Part shown: positions 22,960-34,798 of the stretch, piece after piece | Position numbering within the stretch: the stretch's first letter is position 1 | Layout: each line of letters opens with the position of its first letter | NCBI RefSeq assembly: GCF_018812025.1 | Contig: NC_063045.1 | Span: forward strand, 62,160,339 to 62,224,338 | Reading direction: 5' to 3' | Length of the DNA: 64,000 nt | DNA from: Megalobrama amblycephala | Lineage: Eukaryota > Chordata > Actinopteri > Cypriniformes > Xenocyprididae | Notes under the pieces: model-generated | What the model was told of the DNA's origin: nothing | Databases searched by the model: none | Seen by the model: the letters and a program-made list of their open reading frames with translations, nothing else | Made by a program: the position numbers and the translations under genes

Positions 22960-24526
22960 TTAAAGGATTAGTTCACTTTCAAATAAAATTGTCCTAATAA
23001 TTTACTCTCCTCCATGTCATCCAAGATGTTCATGTCTTTCTTTCTTCAGTCGAAAAGAAATGAATAATTAAAATAAAGTTAAATAATTAGAGTTCAGTAC
23101 ATGGAAATGACATACAGAGAGTCTCAAACATCATTGTTTCCTCCTTCTTAAGTAAATTTGATTTGTTTAAAAGACCTCTGAAGAACAGGCGACTCTCAAC
23201 ATAACACTGACTGTTACGTAACAGTCGGGATCATTAATATGTACGCCCCCAATATTTGCATATGCCAGCCCATGTTCAAGGCATTACACAAGGGCAGCCA
23301 GTATTAACGTCTGGATCTGTGCACAGCTGAATCATCAGACTAGGTAAGCAAGAACAACAGCGAAAAATGGCAGCAATAATAACTGACATGATCCATGATA
23401 TCATGATATTTTTAGTGATATTTGTAAATTGTCTTTCTAAATGTTTCATTAGCATGTTGCTAATGTACTGTTAAATGTGGTTAAAGTTACCATCGTTTAT
23501 TACTGTATTCACGGAGACAAGAGCCGTCGCTATTTTCATTTTTAAACACTTGCAGTCTGTATAATTCATAAACACAACTTCATTCTTTATAAATCTCTCC
23601 AACAGTGTAGCATTAGCCGTTAGCCACAGAGCACAGCCTCAAACTCAAACATCAAAATAAATACTTTACTCACATAATTCGAAGCATGCAAACAGCATGC
23701 ATGACGAACATCTTGTAAAGATCCATTTGAGGGTTATATTAGCTGTGTGAACTTTGTAAAAAAATGGAAATTCTGTCATTAATTACTCACCCTCATGTCG
23801 TTTCACACCCGTAAGACCTTCATCTTCATCTTCCGTTCATCTTCGGAACACGAATTAAGATATTTTTGATGAAATCCAATGGCTCAGTGAGGCCTGCATA
23901 GCCAGCATTTCCTCTCTCAAGATCCATTAATGTACTAAAACATATTTAAATCAGTTCATGTGAGTACAGTGGTTCAATATTAATATTATAAAGCCACGAG
24001 AATATTTCTGGTGCACCAAAAAAACTAAATAACGACTTATATAGTGATGGCCGATTTCAAAACACTGCTTCAGGAAGCTTCAGAGCGTTATGAATCTTTT
24101 GTGTCGAATCAGCGGTTCGGAGCGCCAAAGTCACGTGATTTCAGCCGTTGGTGGTTTGACACGCGATCCGAATCATGATTCGACATGGGTCTTACGGGTG
24201 TTTAAACGGCACGAGGGTGAATAATTAATGACATTATTGTCATTTTTGGGTGAACTAACCCTTTAAAGGGACACACACTGAATCGGCGCATTTCTAATTA
24301 TGCCCCAAAATAGGCACTTAAAAAATGAATAATAAAAAATCTGTGGGGTATTTTGAGCTGAAACTTCACAGACACATTCTGAGACATATATTACATCTTG
24401 TGAAAAAGCATTCTATGGCACCTTTAATTTCTTTTCGACTGAAGACAGACAGACAAACATCTTGGATGACATGGAGGTGAGTAAATTATCAGGAAATTTT
24501 AATTTGAAAGTGAACTAATCCTTTAA
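22960..24526. mobile_element. Three-layer nest of TTAA-type elements in the glis3-rfx3 spacer
   Basis: Outer layer: TTAA-AGGATTAGTTCACTTTC at 22960 and GAAAGTGAACTAATCCT-TTAA at 24526. Middle layer, about 23085-24430: a left-truncated relative of the 20126-21562 element (GAGTTCAGTACATGGAAATG to GGCACCTTTAA). Inner layer, about 23757-24266: an AGGGTTAGTT-family copy ending GGTGAACTAACCCTTTAA. The order of insertion is outer, then middle, then inner. Confidence 0.82.
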
Positions 24527-24539
24527 GCAATAAATCAGC

Positions 24540-24826
24540 CGCAAATTATTGCTCCCTCCCACCCTCGCTGGCTCCGCCCCCTCCCCTCCAGCGTCAGGTT
24601 CGGTTGCGCGCAGAGCTTTATATGATAGCTCCGCCTCTTTCCGCAGCGTCAAGTTCGTTTACGCGGCGCGCTTTATAGCAACCGTTGCCCCGAGCTGCAG
24701 CGCCATAGTCACCGTAGTCCTGGCGACTGTAACCCACCAACAATAACAACAACAACCTCCTCCTCTCCGCTCCATCCTTACCACCACCTTCCTACCATCC
24801 TCATCCTCATCCACACACTAGTCCAG
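24540..24826 (+). promoter_or_regulatory. rfx3: rfx3 CpG-rich promoter and non-coding first exon
   Basis: A GC- and CpG-rich patch in an AT-rich setting, with GC boxes (CTCCGCCCCCTCCCC near 24570, GCTCCGCC near 24628) and the RFX-like half sites GTCACC and GGCGAC. It ends in a donor CCAG|GTGAAT at 24826/24827, so 24.6-24.83 kb is read as the 5' UTR exon splicing to 37156. The start site cannot be placed from sequence. Further untranslated exons in the 12.3-kb intron are possible. Confidence 0.7.
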
Positions 24827-25754
24827 GTGAATATTTCAATATTAACCGAATGTGTTCGCTGTTTAACCGCTGCATGTGTTTTTATCCGCGATTATTGGAG
24901 TGAATCTGAGGAGATTGACGGTGTCGTTCTGCTGGTTCTTTCTCTGACGGTTCGTTCTGTTTCTATTGACGCGGCGCGTCCAGATGTTTCGCTTCTCATC
25001 TGCTTTTATGTACGACATCTGTCGGCGTCTGAATAGCGCTAAAGGATGATTATAAGTTTAATGACGAGATCCTAACGCAGAAAACGCGATGAAAATGGTG
25101 TTGAATGGAAGCGCAGCATCATTTTCTCACGATGCAGGTGTTGCTAAGCGGCTAACGTTAGCATCGTGAGCCCGACTGAGGCGATTCTTTATTACACTTT
25201 GTGTTTGTGTTCAAAATCACATCTTTATGTGTATTCTCAAGCGTTTAGATGTAAAATACAGTCTTCAATGTGTATATTTGAGTCATTTCAGTCGTTGGGT
25301 GTTGCATTATCATTAGCCTCAGACGCTCATTTGTAAACGAAACAATGATTTTTTTTTCCTCAGCGAGATGTTTGTGTTTTTATGTTCGGATGATAAATAA
25401 TGCTAGAGGATTTTAGGTGTGATTCTGTGAGATTTAATGCCGCATATGAAGATTATCTGTCTGTCTTCTATTGTTATAAAGCAGGAGTTAGTCTTGCTAA
25501 GCTATTGGCCCTCAGTGGCTGTGTCTCAAAACCTGTCATGCTCCCTACATAGAAGCCTTAGTGGGCAGCTTATTTGGGCATCATGGATCATAAACACAAT
25601 CTGTTTGGGCATCATGAACTAGTGGAGCAGCATCTCTGTCTATATAGGCAGATCTTTAGATGTCTGTGTTGTTATAATCTCACTGATTATTTGCACAGCT
25701 GTGTAAAATCCACCTGTTAATATGCAGATTCATTTATAACAAACCACACACGAA
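24827..25754 (+). other. Start of rfx3 intron 1
   Basis: CpGs persist to about 25200 (the island shoulder), with a GCTAACGTTAGC palindrome near 25151. After that it is AT-rich intron with no recognised element. Confidence 0.5.
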
Positions 25755-26690
25755 TTGCATGATTGGGTTTCAGTTCACAAGCTTGATTAATATTGATTAA
25801 TTTTCATTTATTTATATTTTTCTCAAGTAAAAAAACTATAATGGTGTAAACTATACAGAGGCGGAACCTATTACTATAATATTAACGTTATAATAATGCC
25901 ATAATTATGATTTTACTCCAATCATTAAATATTGAAGATGGCTGATTAAGAATATACTGGATTTATAGTGCATATATTAATCAAAACGCTCCTCTCGAGA
26001 TATTTTTCTGAGTTTATGGTCATTGAATGTGACGTTAAGCTGTTTTATTGACGTCTTTTCCGCTGTTGAAACACTGATTGATCGATTACATGAGACACGA
26101 TTGATTTCAGTAAGTTGTTGTGGATCTTTCAACATTCCTTCTGATGTTCATGCATGTTGATTTGGTGCTGTAACTAGTAGTAAAGAGTAAATAGTTTGGG
26201 TTTTAGTTCACAAGCTTGCAATCTCGATTCAATATTGATTAATTTCATTCATATATATTTTTCTCTAGCAAAAAAAAAAAAACTATAATGCTGTAAACTA
26301 TACAGTGAGTGAAACTATTACTATAATATTACAGGTTAAAATTAATGTTATAACAACTTTATAATGCCTTAATTATGATTTTACTCCATTTTTTTTGGAT
26401 TTATACATTATTGAAGAACAGGTTGACTTGAGTAAAAATTTACTGAATTTATAGTGCATACTAATCAGAATGCTCCTCTCTAGAGTTATTTTTCTAGTTA
26501 ACTGAGTTTATGGTCATTGAATGTGACGTTAAGCTGTTTTATTGACGTCTTTTCCGCTGTTGAAACACTGATTGATCGATTACATGAGACACGATTGATT
26601 TCAGTAAGTTGTTGTGGATCTTTCAACATTCCTTCTGATGTTCATGCATGTTGATTTGGTGCTGTAACTAGTAGTAAAGAGACACAAAAA
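25755..26690. repeat. Tandem duplication in rfx3 intron 1 (about 470-bp unit)
   Basis: Both units start TTCACAAGCTTG and run to GTAACTAGTAGTAAAGAG. The first half of each unit has diverged through many substitutions and indels. The last 170 bp or so (GAGTTTATGGTCATTGAATG to AGTAGTAAAGAG, at 26012-26188 and 26508-26683) look identical by eye. Confidence 0.85.
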
Positions 26691-27399
26691 CACATTTGAG
26701 TGAATTTAGAGATGAAACTGACTGAACTTGAAAGCTGAGACTGTTTCATATCAAAGATTATTGTGATTATTGGATGGCAGGAGCCATGTTTAGTGAAGTT
26801 TTGTTTGCGCATCAACTGTAAACGGCATCTAAAAGATCAACCTTGGGATTTAAGAATCAATATCGGTTCATCAAAATGAGAATCCATTAAAATTGTGGAA
26901 TCAATATTTTCAGCCCAGCCCAACAAATTCTGATTTTTTTTTTTCTTCTTCACATTACATGGCTTGATGCTTCTTGGCATATTGCCAAAGTATTTATTAC
27001 TAGGGCTGCACGATTACTCTTGATTATTTAACTATTTTCTAATAAAGTTGCCAGCGCCAGCATTTTTTAAAATCATTTTCACAAAAATTTCATGGCCCCC
27101 AGAATATTTTGTTGTATGAATATCTGAGCATGCAATATGTCAAATGAAAGAGAAAAAAAATGTATGCTAGCTTCATGCATTCTTTTTTTATCAACACTTG
27201 AATGTGGATAAGTTTAATTTAAAAAGCTACATTTTGAAGAAAAAGCTGAGAAAATCACTTTTTTTCGCTCAAAGACTACTGCTTCTTCTTCGCCTGTGTT
27301 TTGATCTGGAGATTCTCTACTGTTTCAGATAATGCGTAATAGCACCCCCTACTGTGAGACACAGAATACCGGCAAAACATGTCAATGGCAGGGAAAGAG
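26691..27399 (+). other. rfx3 intron 1, mixed unique and repeat DNA
   Basis: TAGGGCTGCACGATTACTC at 27003 is the end of a hAT-type element whose partner end is not found. No gene is seen. Confidence 0.45.
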
Positions 27400-28179
27400 T
27401 TAAAGGGTTAGCCTAGTTCACCCCAAAATGAAATTTCTGTCATTAATTACTCACCCTCATGTCGTTCCACACCCGTAAGACCTTCGTTCATCTTCAGAAC
27501 ACAAATTAAGATATGTTTGATGAAATCCAAGACACTTTTTTTATCCTCTATATAAAGTAACGAAATTACCACATTCAAGGTCCAGAAAGGTACTAAAGAC
27601 ATTGTTAAAACAGTCATGTGACTGCAGTGGTTCAACCTTAATCTATTGAAGAGACGAGAATACTTTTTGTGCGCAAAAACAAAACAAAAATAACGACTTC
27701 TCTCAACAAATTCGTCTCTCCTGTCAGACTCGTTGATGCAGTTCAGCGCTTCGGTGTTTACGTCGGCTCCTGTGTCAGCATCACAAGCATGTGTCATGCT
27801 GATCATGTGACCAGGCGTCAGCCAATACTGAGCCGGCGTTCTGACGCAAAACGTAGAAGCGCTGCAACAAAACTAGAATAGCAGAATGACAGAGGAGAGG
27901 CGAGTTTGTTGGATAAAGTGGTTATTTTTGTTTTGTTTTTGCGCACAAGTGTTCTTTTCAGTCGCTGAAAAGGTTGAAGCACTGCAGTCACATGACTGTT
28001 TTAACGATGTCTTTAGTACCTTTCTGGACCTTGAAAGTGTTGATTATATTGCTGTCTATGGACGAGTCTCGGATTTCATCAAAAATATCTTAATTTGTGT
28101 TCTGAAGATGAACGAAAGTCTTACGGGTGTGGAACGACATGAGGGAGAGAATTTCATTTTAGGTGAAGTAACCCTTTAA
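27400..28179. mobile_element. TTAA foldback element, AGGGTTAG family
   Basis: TTAA-AGGGTTAGCCTAGTTC on the left and GGTGAAGTAACCCT-TTAA on the right. The arms are inverted copies of CCTCATGTCGTTCCACACCC. Same family as 12456-13223. Confidence 0.88.
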
Positions 28180-28439
28180 GTATAATCTTCTGCGATAAAT
28201 GCATTTACTCCGTGCTGTAATACAAAATATTTTAAGCATTAACATAATTTAGAATTATTGTAATTAATATTATGTTTAGCTTTTGAGAGAAGCTTCTTAA
28301 GGTTTTACCAGTGTTCATGTAGAGAGATAAAGTAAAATAAACCTTGCGTACGAGTTGACGTTTTCTTCATTTGTGCTTGCGTAATTCTGATGTAAAAAGA
28401 ACAAATAATCGTGATTATTAGTGGTGCTTCCCTGCTTAT

Positions 28440-29380
28440 TACTATGGATAAATGAGAAAATGCTGGGAAGGTCATGGAAATGCAAATGCATCCTAGATCA
28501 TATTGCAGTGATGTTGCCGATGAATGTTGTCGAAATAATCATCGTAATTTTATTTCACAACCAGTGAAACTGGACAGTGTTCATCATGTTTGCATGTCCG
28601 TCCATTTGCCACGTTTTTCTGATGTTTGCCCTGTAATAATACAGGAGATGCAAAGGTCTTTTTTAAAGTCCCAGAGATGACGGTTTTTAATAGACACAAA
28701 CATACAGGCTGCGATTGACACCGTCTGCTGGAGTTTGTTTGATGGCTCAGCATAACTTGGCAATGGCCTGTAACAGCTAAAAGGCCGTGTCAGTTTTAGC
28801 CACGTTCGTTTGTAGTCTCTTGGCGCAGAAGCTGGCGATGATGGATGCAGAAATGTGACCTATCTGCACATATTCCAGCCGCACCTAAGCAAATCGCTGA
28901 GGGTTTCCTGGAGTTGCGTCAGGGTCCTCTGCGAGATGAAGCAGCGTCTCGCTTCCCCTGTTGTCTTCATTATAGGCCGAGGAACAGGTGCTGGAGAAGA
29001 CCTGACATGTGCTCAGTGGAGAGAGGCAGCATGGGATATCTCTCCATCCAACCTGATGCAGAAATGCACACTTCGATATTGTGGAAAGTTAAAGTTGAGG
29101 GAGTGGAAAGATTTTTATGATGTGTCTGAAAGCAAACGAAAGCTAATGAAGTCGATCATGTTATTGCAGGTGTCTCTCTCGGGTCCAGAGCTTTAGGTTT
29201 ATTTTCTGTCGTTTTCTATCCCCCTTCACTGGTCCGTTAATGCCGAACCTAGAGGACAGGATGTCAGAAACCGCTAGTTAACAGCTCACGTTACCACTTA
29301 TCTACGGTCAGGTGTAGAGTTGAAACGGGGCCGCACCACCTGTCCGCTGTATCCTGTTGCCTTTCCAATCACTTTAAGAG
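28440..29380 (+). other. Non-repetitive, GC-richer intronic block (candidate conserved element)
   Basis: It is free of recognisable transposon ends and contains no splice-consistent coding exon. Long, even-composition segments such as 28660-28830 and 28900-29050 stand out from the AT-rich transposon mass. That is compatible with an rfx3 enhancer, but only comparison can decide. Confidence 0.35.
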
Positions 29381-29968
29381 ATACTGATTGAGTAAATAAT
29401 TCATATCCATTTCATTTCAAGCTAAACCCATTGAGGTTCACGGCTCACGGGTGTGTGGGCGGATGCTGCTCAGAAAAAACCTTTCAGAGCTTCTACAGTT
29501 TTTTTTTCTCTTTTTAATCAAGATTAATCAAGACTCTTTATTTTATTTTATTTTTGGTTTATTTTAGTGTGTTTTTTTTCCAGTCTAAACCACCCCTGGA
29601 AATGCTAAATATACATCAGCTACTGTGATCGCTTCAGATGTCTTTGCTTTACTGATCGTTACTGTATTCTGGACATTTTAGCTTCACGCTCAGTCAGTGC
29701 AGTTGATTCGATTGTTTTGTTTGTTTGAAATGTGACACTAGTGGTCATATGGGATTTTCTTTTTAGTAGCTGATTCCAATATCAATGTCTTGAGATTTTA
29801 TTATATTATTGCGCTGAATATTTACACACTGCCCAACCCAAAAGTTGCTGATTTAAATAGGCAAATGCTTAAGAGTGTTTGATCGGATCATTATTGCAGT
29901 GATTATTATGTTTCTAGCACGTTATGTGTTTCACAACAGTTCTTCTAACACTAGTAGCTTTTCATTTC

Positions 29969-30436
29969 TTAAACAATTAGTTCACCCAAAAATGAAAATA
30001 ATGTAATTTATCTCACCCTCATGTCGTTCCACACCCGTAAGACCTTCATTCATCTTCAGAACACAAATTAAGATATTTTTGATGAAATCCGATGGCTCAG
30101 TGAGGCCTGCATAGCCAGCATTTCCTCTCTCAAGATCCATTAATGTACTAAAAACATATTTAAATCAGTTCATGTGAGTACAGTGGTTCAATATTAATAT
30201 TATAAAGCCACAAGAATATTTTTGGTGCACCAAAAAACCCAAATAACGACTTTTCAACAATATAGTGATGACCGATTTCAAAACACCACTTCAGAGCTTT
30301 ACGAATCAAATCAGTGATTCGGATCGCCAAAGTCACGTGATTTCAGTGACTTTGATAGGAGATCCGAATCACTGATTTGATTCGTAAAGCTCTGAAGTGG
30401 TGTTTTGAAATCGGTCATCACTATATATATATATAT
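29969..30436. mobile_element. TTAA foldback element, right arm truncated by hAT insertion
   Basis: It starts TTAA-ACAATTAGTTCACCC. The arms around a centre near 30345 are inverted (GATTTCAAAACACCACTTCA versus GTGGTGTTTTGAAATC). The right arm stops at a TA run where the next element begins. Confidence 0.8.
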
Positions 30437-31669
30437 TAGGGCTGTCAAAATAACGCGTTAATTTCGATTAATTAATCTGAGAAAAAATAACGCGTTAAAA
30501 AAATAACGCAGATTAATCCATTCCATATTGACATTTGAACCTGGAGCAGTTCTAGCCACCATTCGACTGTAAAATGAAGGAGAGAGACGAGAACGCGCTG
30601 GCGCTGCCTGGATCATTGACTGGAACATTTACTTATAAAAACGGCCTGATGGAAGTGTTGATAAAAATAAAGTCGTCTGCAATGTCTGCAGCAAGGAATT
30701 TGCATATCACCGGAGTTCGTCCACTCTAAAGTAGGCTACCACATCAATGCAAAACATCCAGGAGTTAACGTTAATCCGGAGGTACGACCTAGCACATCGT
30801 TAAAGTAGGCTAGATATTTTATGCTTTCTATAGAAATATTTCTCATGTCTCTTACACAAGCAGTCTATACGCTGAGTTTCTTTTCATTCATGTAAGATGC
30901 GTTCCAGTTCACGCGCCAGTGATCGCTCCCGCGCCTCCGTGTTATGATTATATTTTCTGCTATATTTGATTCTTATTTATTACATCCAGGCAATTGGTTG
31001 ATGAAACATTGATTAAAATTAAGATACAATTTTTACAAAACGAAATTCACTTTAAAGAAAGGCTTTCTACCAAACAAAACTTCATGAAGTGGTCAAAATC
31101 ATGTCTGACTCACTCCATGTCTCCTAATATATTCACTTTTCATAATCAAATAGATGAATTTAAAACATAACATAGGACTATTTAAACATGAATATGAAAC
31201 CACGTTTTCTTTAATGGCTACCAACACCTAGCCTATAGTACAGTACAGAGAAATTTCACGTGTGAATTACCAATTAAAATGTGAACAAAAATAAAAGCAA
31301 TTAAATGTGTTATTATAATTAAAAGATGGAAATTAAAATGACGGGTAATAATAGATTATGACGGATTTTTTACAAACCTCTCCGTCAAAATGATGGACAG
31401 TTTAAAGTCTAATGCAACCTCTGGTGTTACGGCACACATCATCAAATCTTCTTCCTGAAGCACTTTTGAATTTATTGAATTTATTTTGTTTAATAATAAT
31501 AAAAGGGTTTTTGAATTTAATGTCACTAATGCTGATTATTCATTGATTAATTTGAATTTAAATATTTAATACTTTCACAGCAAAAATTATGTATGCGATT
31601 AATTTAGATTAATTAATCACAGAGTATGTAATTAATTAGATTAAAATTTTTAATCGATTGACAGCCCTA
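30437..31669. mobile_element. hAT-type transposon remnant, TAGGGCTGTCAA termini
   Basis: The left end TAGGGCTGTCAAAATAACG and the right end TCGATTGACAGCCCTA are inverted. It carries a decayed BED-finger remnant near its left end. The flanks are TA repeats, which hides any 8-bp duplication. 30810-31030 is related to part of the hAT element at 51325-52741. Confidence 0.88.
30574..30770 (+). pseudogene. Decayed BED-type zinc finger of a hAT transposase
   Basis: An ATG at 30574 opens MKERDENALALPG. After a frame change, the reading VVCNVCSKEFAYHR supplies the C-x2-C pair. After a further 5-nt frame break, YHINAKHP supplies the two histidines. The order C-x2-C then H-x4-H is the BED finger used for DNA binding by hAT transposases. 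The remainder of the transposase (the RNase H-like domain) is absent, so this is a relic. Confidence 0.65.

Positions 31670-31674
<5 letters not shown>

Positions 31675-31755
<81 letters not shown>
31675..31755. repeat. (TA)n microsatellite
   Basis: About 80 bp of uninterrupted TA directly right of the hAT element, continuing the TA flank seen on its left side. Confidence 0.97.
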
Positions 31756-31757
<2 letters not shown>

Positions 31758-31825
31758 CTAATAATGACAATATTGTCTTCTGTAGAGCTGCTTTACAGCT
31801 GAATTTGTGAATGTGTCTATATACA

Positions 31826-32312
31826 GTAGTCTTAGTGTCCAAAAATGTCCTGAGGGGATTTTTTTTTAATGACCCTACAAGTTCAATTAAACCATCAAAA
31901 AATGAGGAAATATTTTTTATTTTAAATATGAGGGAAGAACAAAACACTAAATTTGGTTGAGGTATTTATCTGACTAAATTATTTGGCAAAAAAGCAAACT
32001 ACAACTACAGGATTTATTTTACTATGCAAAAAAAAAAAAAAAAAATGCATAGAAAAAGCAAACATTGACTTCAACATAATCAGTTATTAATATTTGGTTG
32101 GTGCTCTCTTTTTTTTTTTTTTTTTGCATGTGTTCATAATTTCTTTGTAACAGTCTGGCCAAAAATTATGTTTGTTTCTTTGCATTATTATCACAAATAA
32201 GATCGACTCCAAGCACAAATATGCAATATGACTACAAAATCTTTAATAATATTTGAAAAAAGGGTGAAGATGTCAATTTTCCTAGGCTGGACATACTTTT
32301 GGCCACTAATAT
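31826..32312. mobile_element. Probable Tc1-like MITE
   Basis: The left end AGTGTCCAAAAATGTCCTGA and the right end GGACATACTTTTGGCCACTA resemble inverted Tc1/mariner termini next to TA. The interior is non-coding with A and T tracts. The arms have diverged. Confidence 0.45.
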
Positions 32313-32319
32313 ATATATA

Positions 32320-32640
32320 TATGGTGTCCCAAAAGCACATTTGACCCCTGACTCTGTGGCGGGGCAGATTCGGGGTCGTGGGGGGAGAGAGGCAGCAAGT
32401 GTCGCCCTCCTCTTGGGCCTTTGTTACCCTTCGGCATTGAGCTGCAGTTGCGGAGCGGAGCTCTGGGTTTAAGTGGCCCACAGGGGAGCGGATGAATGAG
32501 CGGAGGTGAAGTCAGCTGGGGTGGGGGTGGAGCAGCGCTCAGACAGGTGCCTGTTTATGCAGCCGCAGGGAGCAGGTGGGGTTACTTCAGACAATATAGA
32601 TCCGGGACTCGCATCAACATGCACATTTTTACATTGGATG
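32320..32640 (+). other. GC-rich non-repetitive intronic block
   Basis: A sharp composition change to G-rich DNA (GGGGCAGATTCGGGGTCG, GGGTGGGGGTGGAGCAGC), with no transposon ends and no matching splice sites. It is a candidate regulatory element of rfx3 intron 1. The open frames here are short and unrecognised. Confidence 0.35.
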
Positions 32641-33029
32641 TCAAGTGCCAAAATGATTTATCAAGTCAATCTAGATAATCAAACACTGATTTCACGATAC
32701 AACATTATTAACATGACAAAGTCAACTTTAGTTGTGAAAATGGTCTGAAATTGTTCTTCAAAACACACGGTTGTTGGTGAGTCCTTGTCGCAAGTGGAAC
32801 CTGGATTTAATGTAGTCTGGGCTGCATTTTCTTTCAGCTTTTTGTTTGTGATTTTTGGGTTAGGGTTAGGATGAGAGCATGTCACATGACCAGTCCATGT
32901 TTCATAGACCATAAACATCTGTCTGATTTGTCAAGTGTCCAAATGACAGATGAATGTGTGCTGAAATACTGCAGTTAGACCAGATAAAACCAAAAGTAAC
33001 GAGTTGTTAAAAAAAACTTTTGTTTTTAT

Positions 33030-34450
33030 ATGTTTATTAATTATGATAATTATGCAGTTGGTTAGTTGCATGTGATAATTTGTATTTACTTTAGTATTTA
33101 TTTATTATGCAAATTACACAGTTGGTTATTTGCATGTGATCATTTGCATTTACTTTAGTATTTATTTATTATGCTAATTATGCAGTTGGTTAGTTGCATT
33201 TATTTATTAATTATGCTAATTATGCAGTTGATTAGTTGCATGCGATCATTTGCATTTACTTTAGTATTTATTTATTATGCAAATTACGCAGTTGGTTAGT
33301 TGCATGCGATCATTTGCATTTACTTTAGTATTTATTTATTATGCAAATTACGCAGTTGGTTATTTGCATGTGATCATTTGCATTTACTTTAGTAATAATT
33401 TATTATGCAAATTACGCAGTCTTTGCATTTATTTATTTATTTATGCCAATTATGCAGTTGGTTATTTGCATGTGATCATTTGCATTTACTTTAGTACTAA
33501 TTTATTATGCAAATTACGCAGTCTTTGCATTTATTTATTTATTTATGCCAATTATGCAGTTGGTTATTTGCATGCGATCATTTGCATTTACTTTAGTATT
33601 TATTTATTATGCAAATTACGCAGTTGGTTATTTGCATGTGATCATTTGCATTTACTTTAGTAATAATTTATTATGCAAATTACGCAGTCTTTGCATTTAT
33701 TTATTTATTTATGCCAATTATGCAGTTGGTTATTTGCATGCGATCATTTGCATTTACTTTAGTATTTATTTATTATGCAAATTACGCAGTTGGTTAGTTG
33801 CATGTGATTATTTGCATTTACTTTAGTATTTATTTATTATGCAAATTACGCAGTTGGTTATTTGCATGTGATCATTTGCATTTACTTTAGTAATAATTTA
33901 TTATGCAAATTACGCAGTCTTTGCATTTATTTATTTATTATGCAAATTACGCAGTTGGTTATTTGCATGTGATCATTTGCATTTACTTTAGTAATAATTT
34001 ATTATGCAAATTATGCAGTCTTTGCATTTATTTATTTATTTATGCCAATTATGCAGTTGGTTATTTGCATGCGATCATTTGCATTTACTTTAGTATTTAT
34101 TTATTATGCAAATTACGCAGTTGGTTATTTGCATGTGATCATTTGCATTTACTTTAGTAATAATTTATTATGCAAATTATGCAGTCTTTGCATTTATTTA
34201 TTTATTTATGCCAATTATGCAGTTGGTTATTTGCATGCGATCATTTGCATTTACTTTAGTATTTATTTATTATGCAAATTACGCAGTTGGTTATTTGCAT
34301 GTGATCATTTGCATTTACTTTAGTAATAATTTATTATGCAAATTACGCAGTCTTTGCATTTATTTATTTATTTATGCCAATTATGCAGTTGGTTATTTGC
34401 ATGTGATCATTTGCATTTACTTTAGTATTTATTTATTTATTATTCTAATG
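33030..34450. repeat. 64-bp / 166-bp satellite rich in POU octamers, rfx3 intron 1
   Basis: The basic period is 64 bp (TGCGATCATTTGCATTTACT at 33241 and 33305). Later units form a higher-order period of about 166 bp (GCATGCGATC near 33571, 33737, 34068 and 34234). The units contain perfect ATGCAAAT or ATTTGCAT octamers, up to three per 64 bp. A last degenerate unit (CAGTTGGTAAGTTGCATTTG) lies beyond the hAT insertion at 34800-34860. ORFs across it are repeat artefacts. Confidence 0.95.
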
Positions 34451-34485
34451 ACGTAGTTGGTTAGATCTTTTTCATTTCCCATAGT

Positions 34486-34798
34486 CAGTTTTGGAGAAAG
34501 TTACTTTAAAAGTAACATTACAATTCTGATACTCTCTAAAAAAAGTAACTAATTGCATTACTTAGTTAGAAAGTAATGTGTTGCGTTACTTGTGCGTTAC
34601 TTTTTCTTACTTGGACTGGCTTGCTTGTTTGTTTTTAATTCGTTTGGTGACAGTAGAGCTAACTTGCATTACTTATTTGAAAAAGTAACTCAGATATTTT
34701 GTTGTCAATTTAAAAGTAATGCGTTACTTTACTAGTTACTTGAAAAAGTAATCTGATTATGTAACTCACATTACCTGTAATGCGTTACCCCAACACTG
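34486..34798. mobile_element. hAT MITE, CAGTG...CACTG ends, 8-bp target duplication
   Basis: The ends are CAGTTTTGGAGAAAGTTAC and GCGTTACCCCAACACTG. The flanks CCCATAGT and ACCATAGT match at 7 of 8 positions, as expected for hAT. It inserted at the edge of the octamer satellite. Same family as 46980-47824 and 51325-52741. Confidence 0.88.

Noticed and set aside
24640..24740. X-box in the rfx3 promoter (autoregulation)
   Set aside because: Half-sites GTCACC and GGCGAC occur, but with an 8-bp spacer instead of 1-3, and GCAACCGTTGC is in the wrong orientation. No convincing full site.
31636..31947. Minus-strand ORF with an IYIYIY run
   Set aside because: Translation of the (TA)n microsatellite.
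33277..34456. ORFs with repeated YANYAVGYLH / ICIYF segments suggesting a membrane protein
   Set aside because: They are translations of the 64/166-bp AT-rich satellite in several frames. Hydrophobicity follows from TTT/ATT codons.
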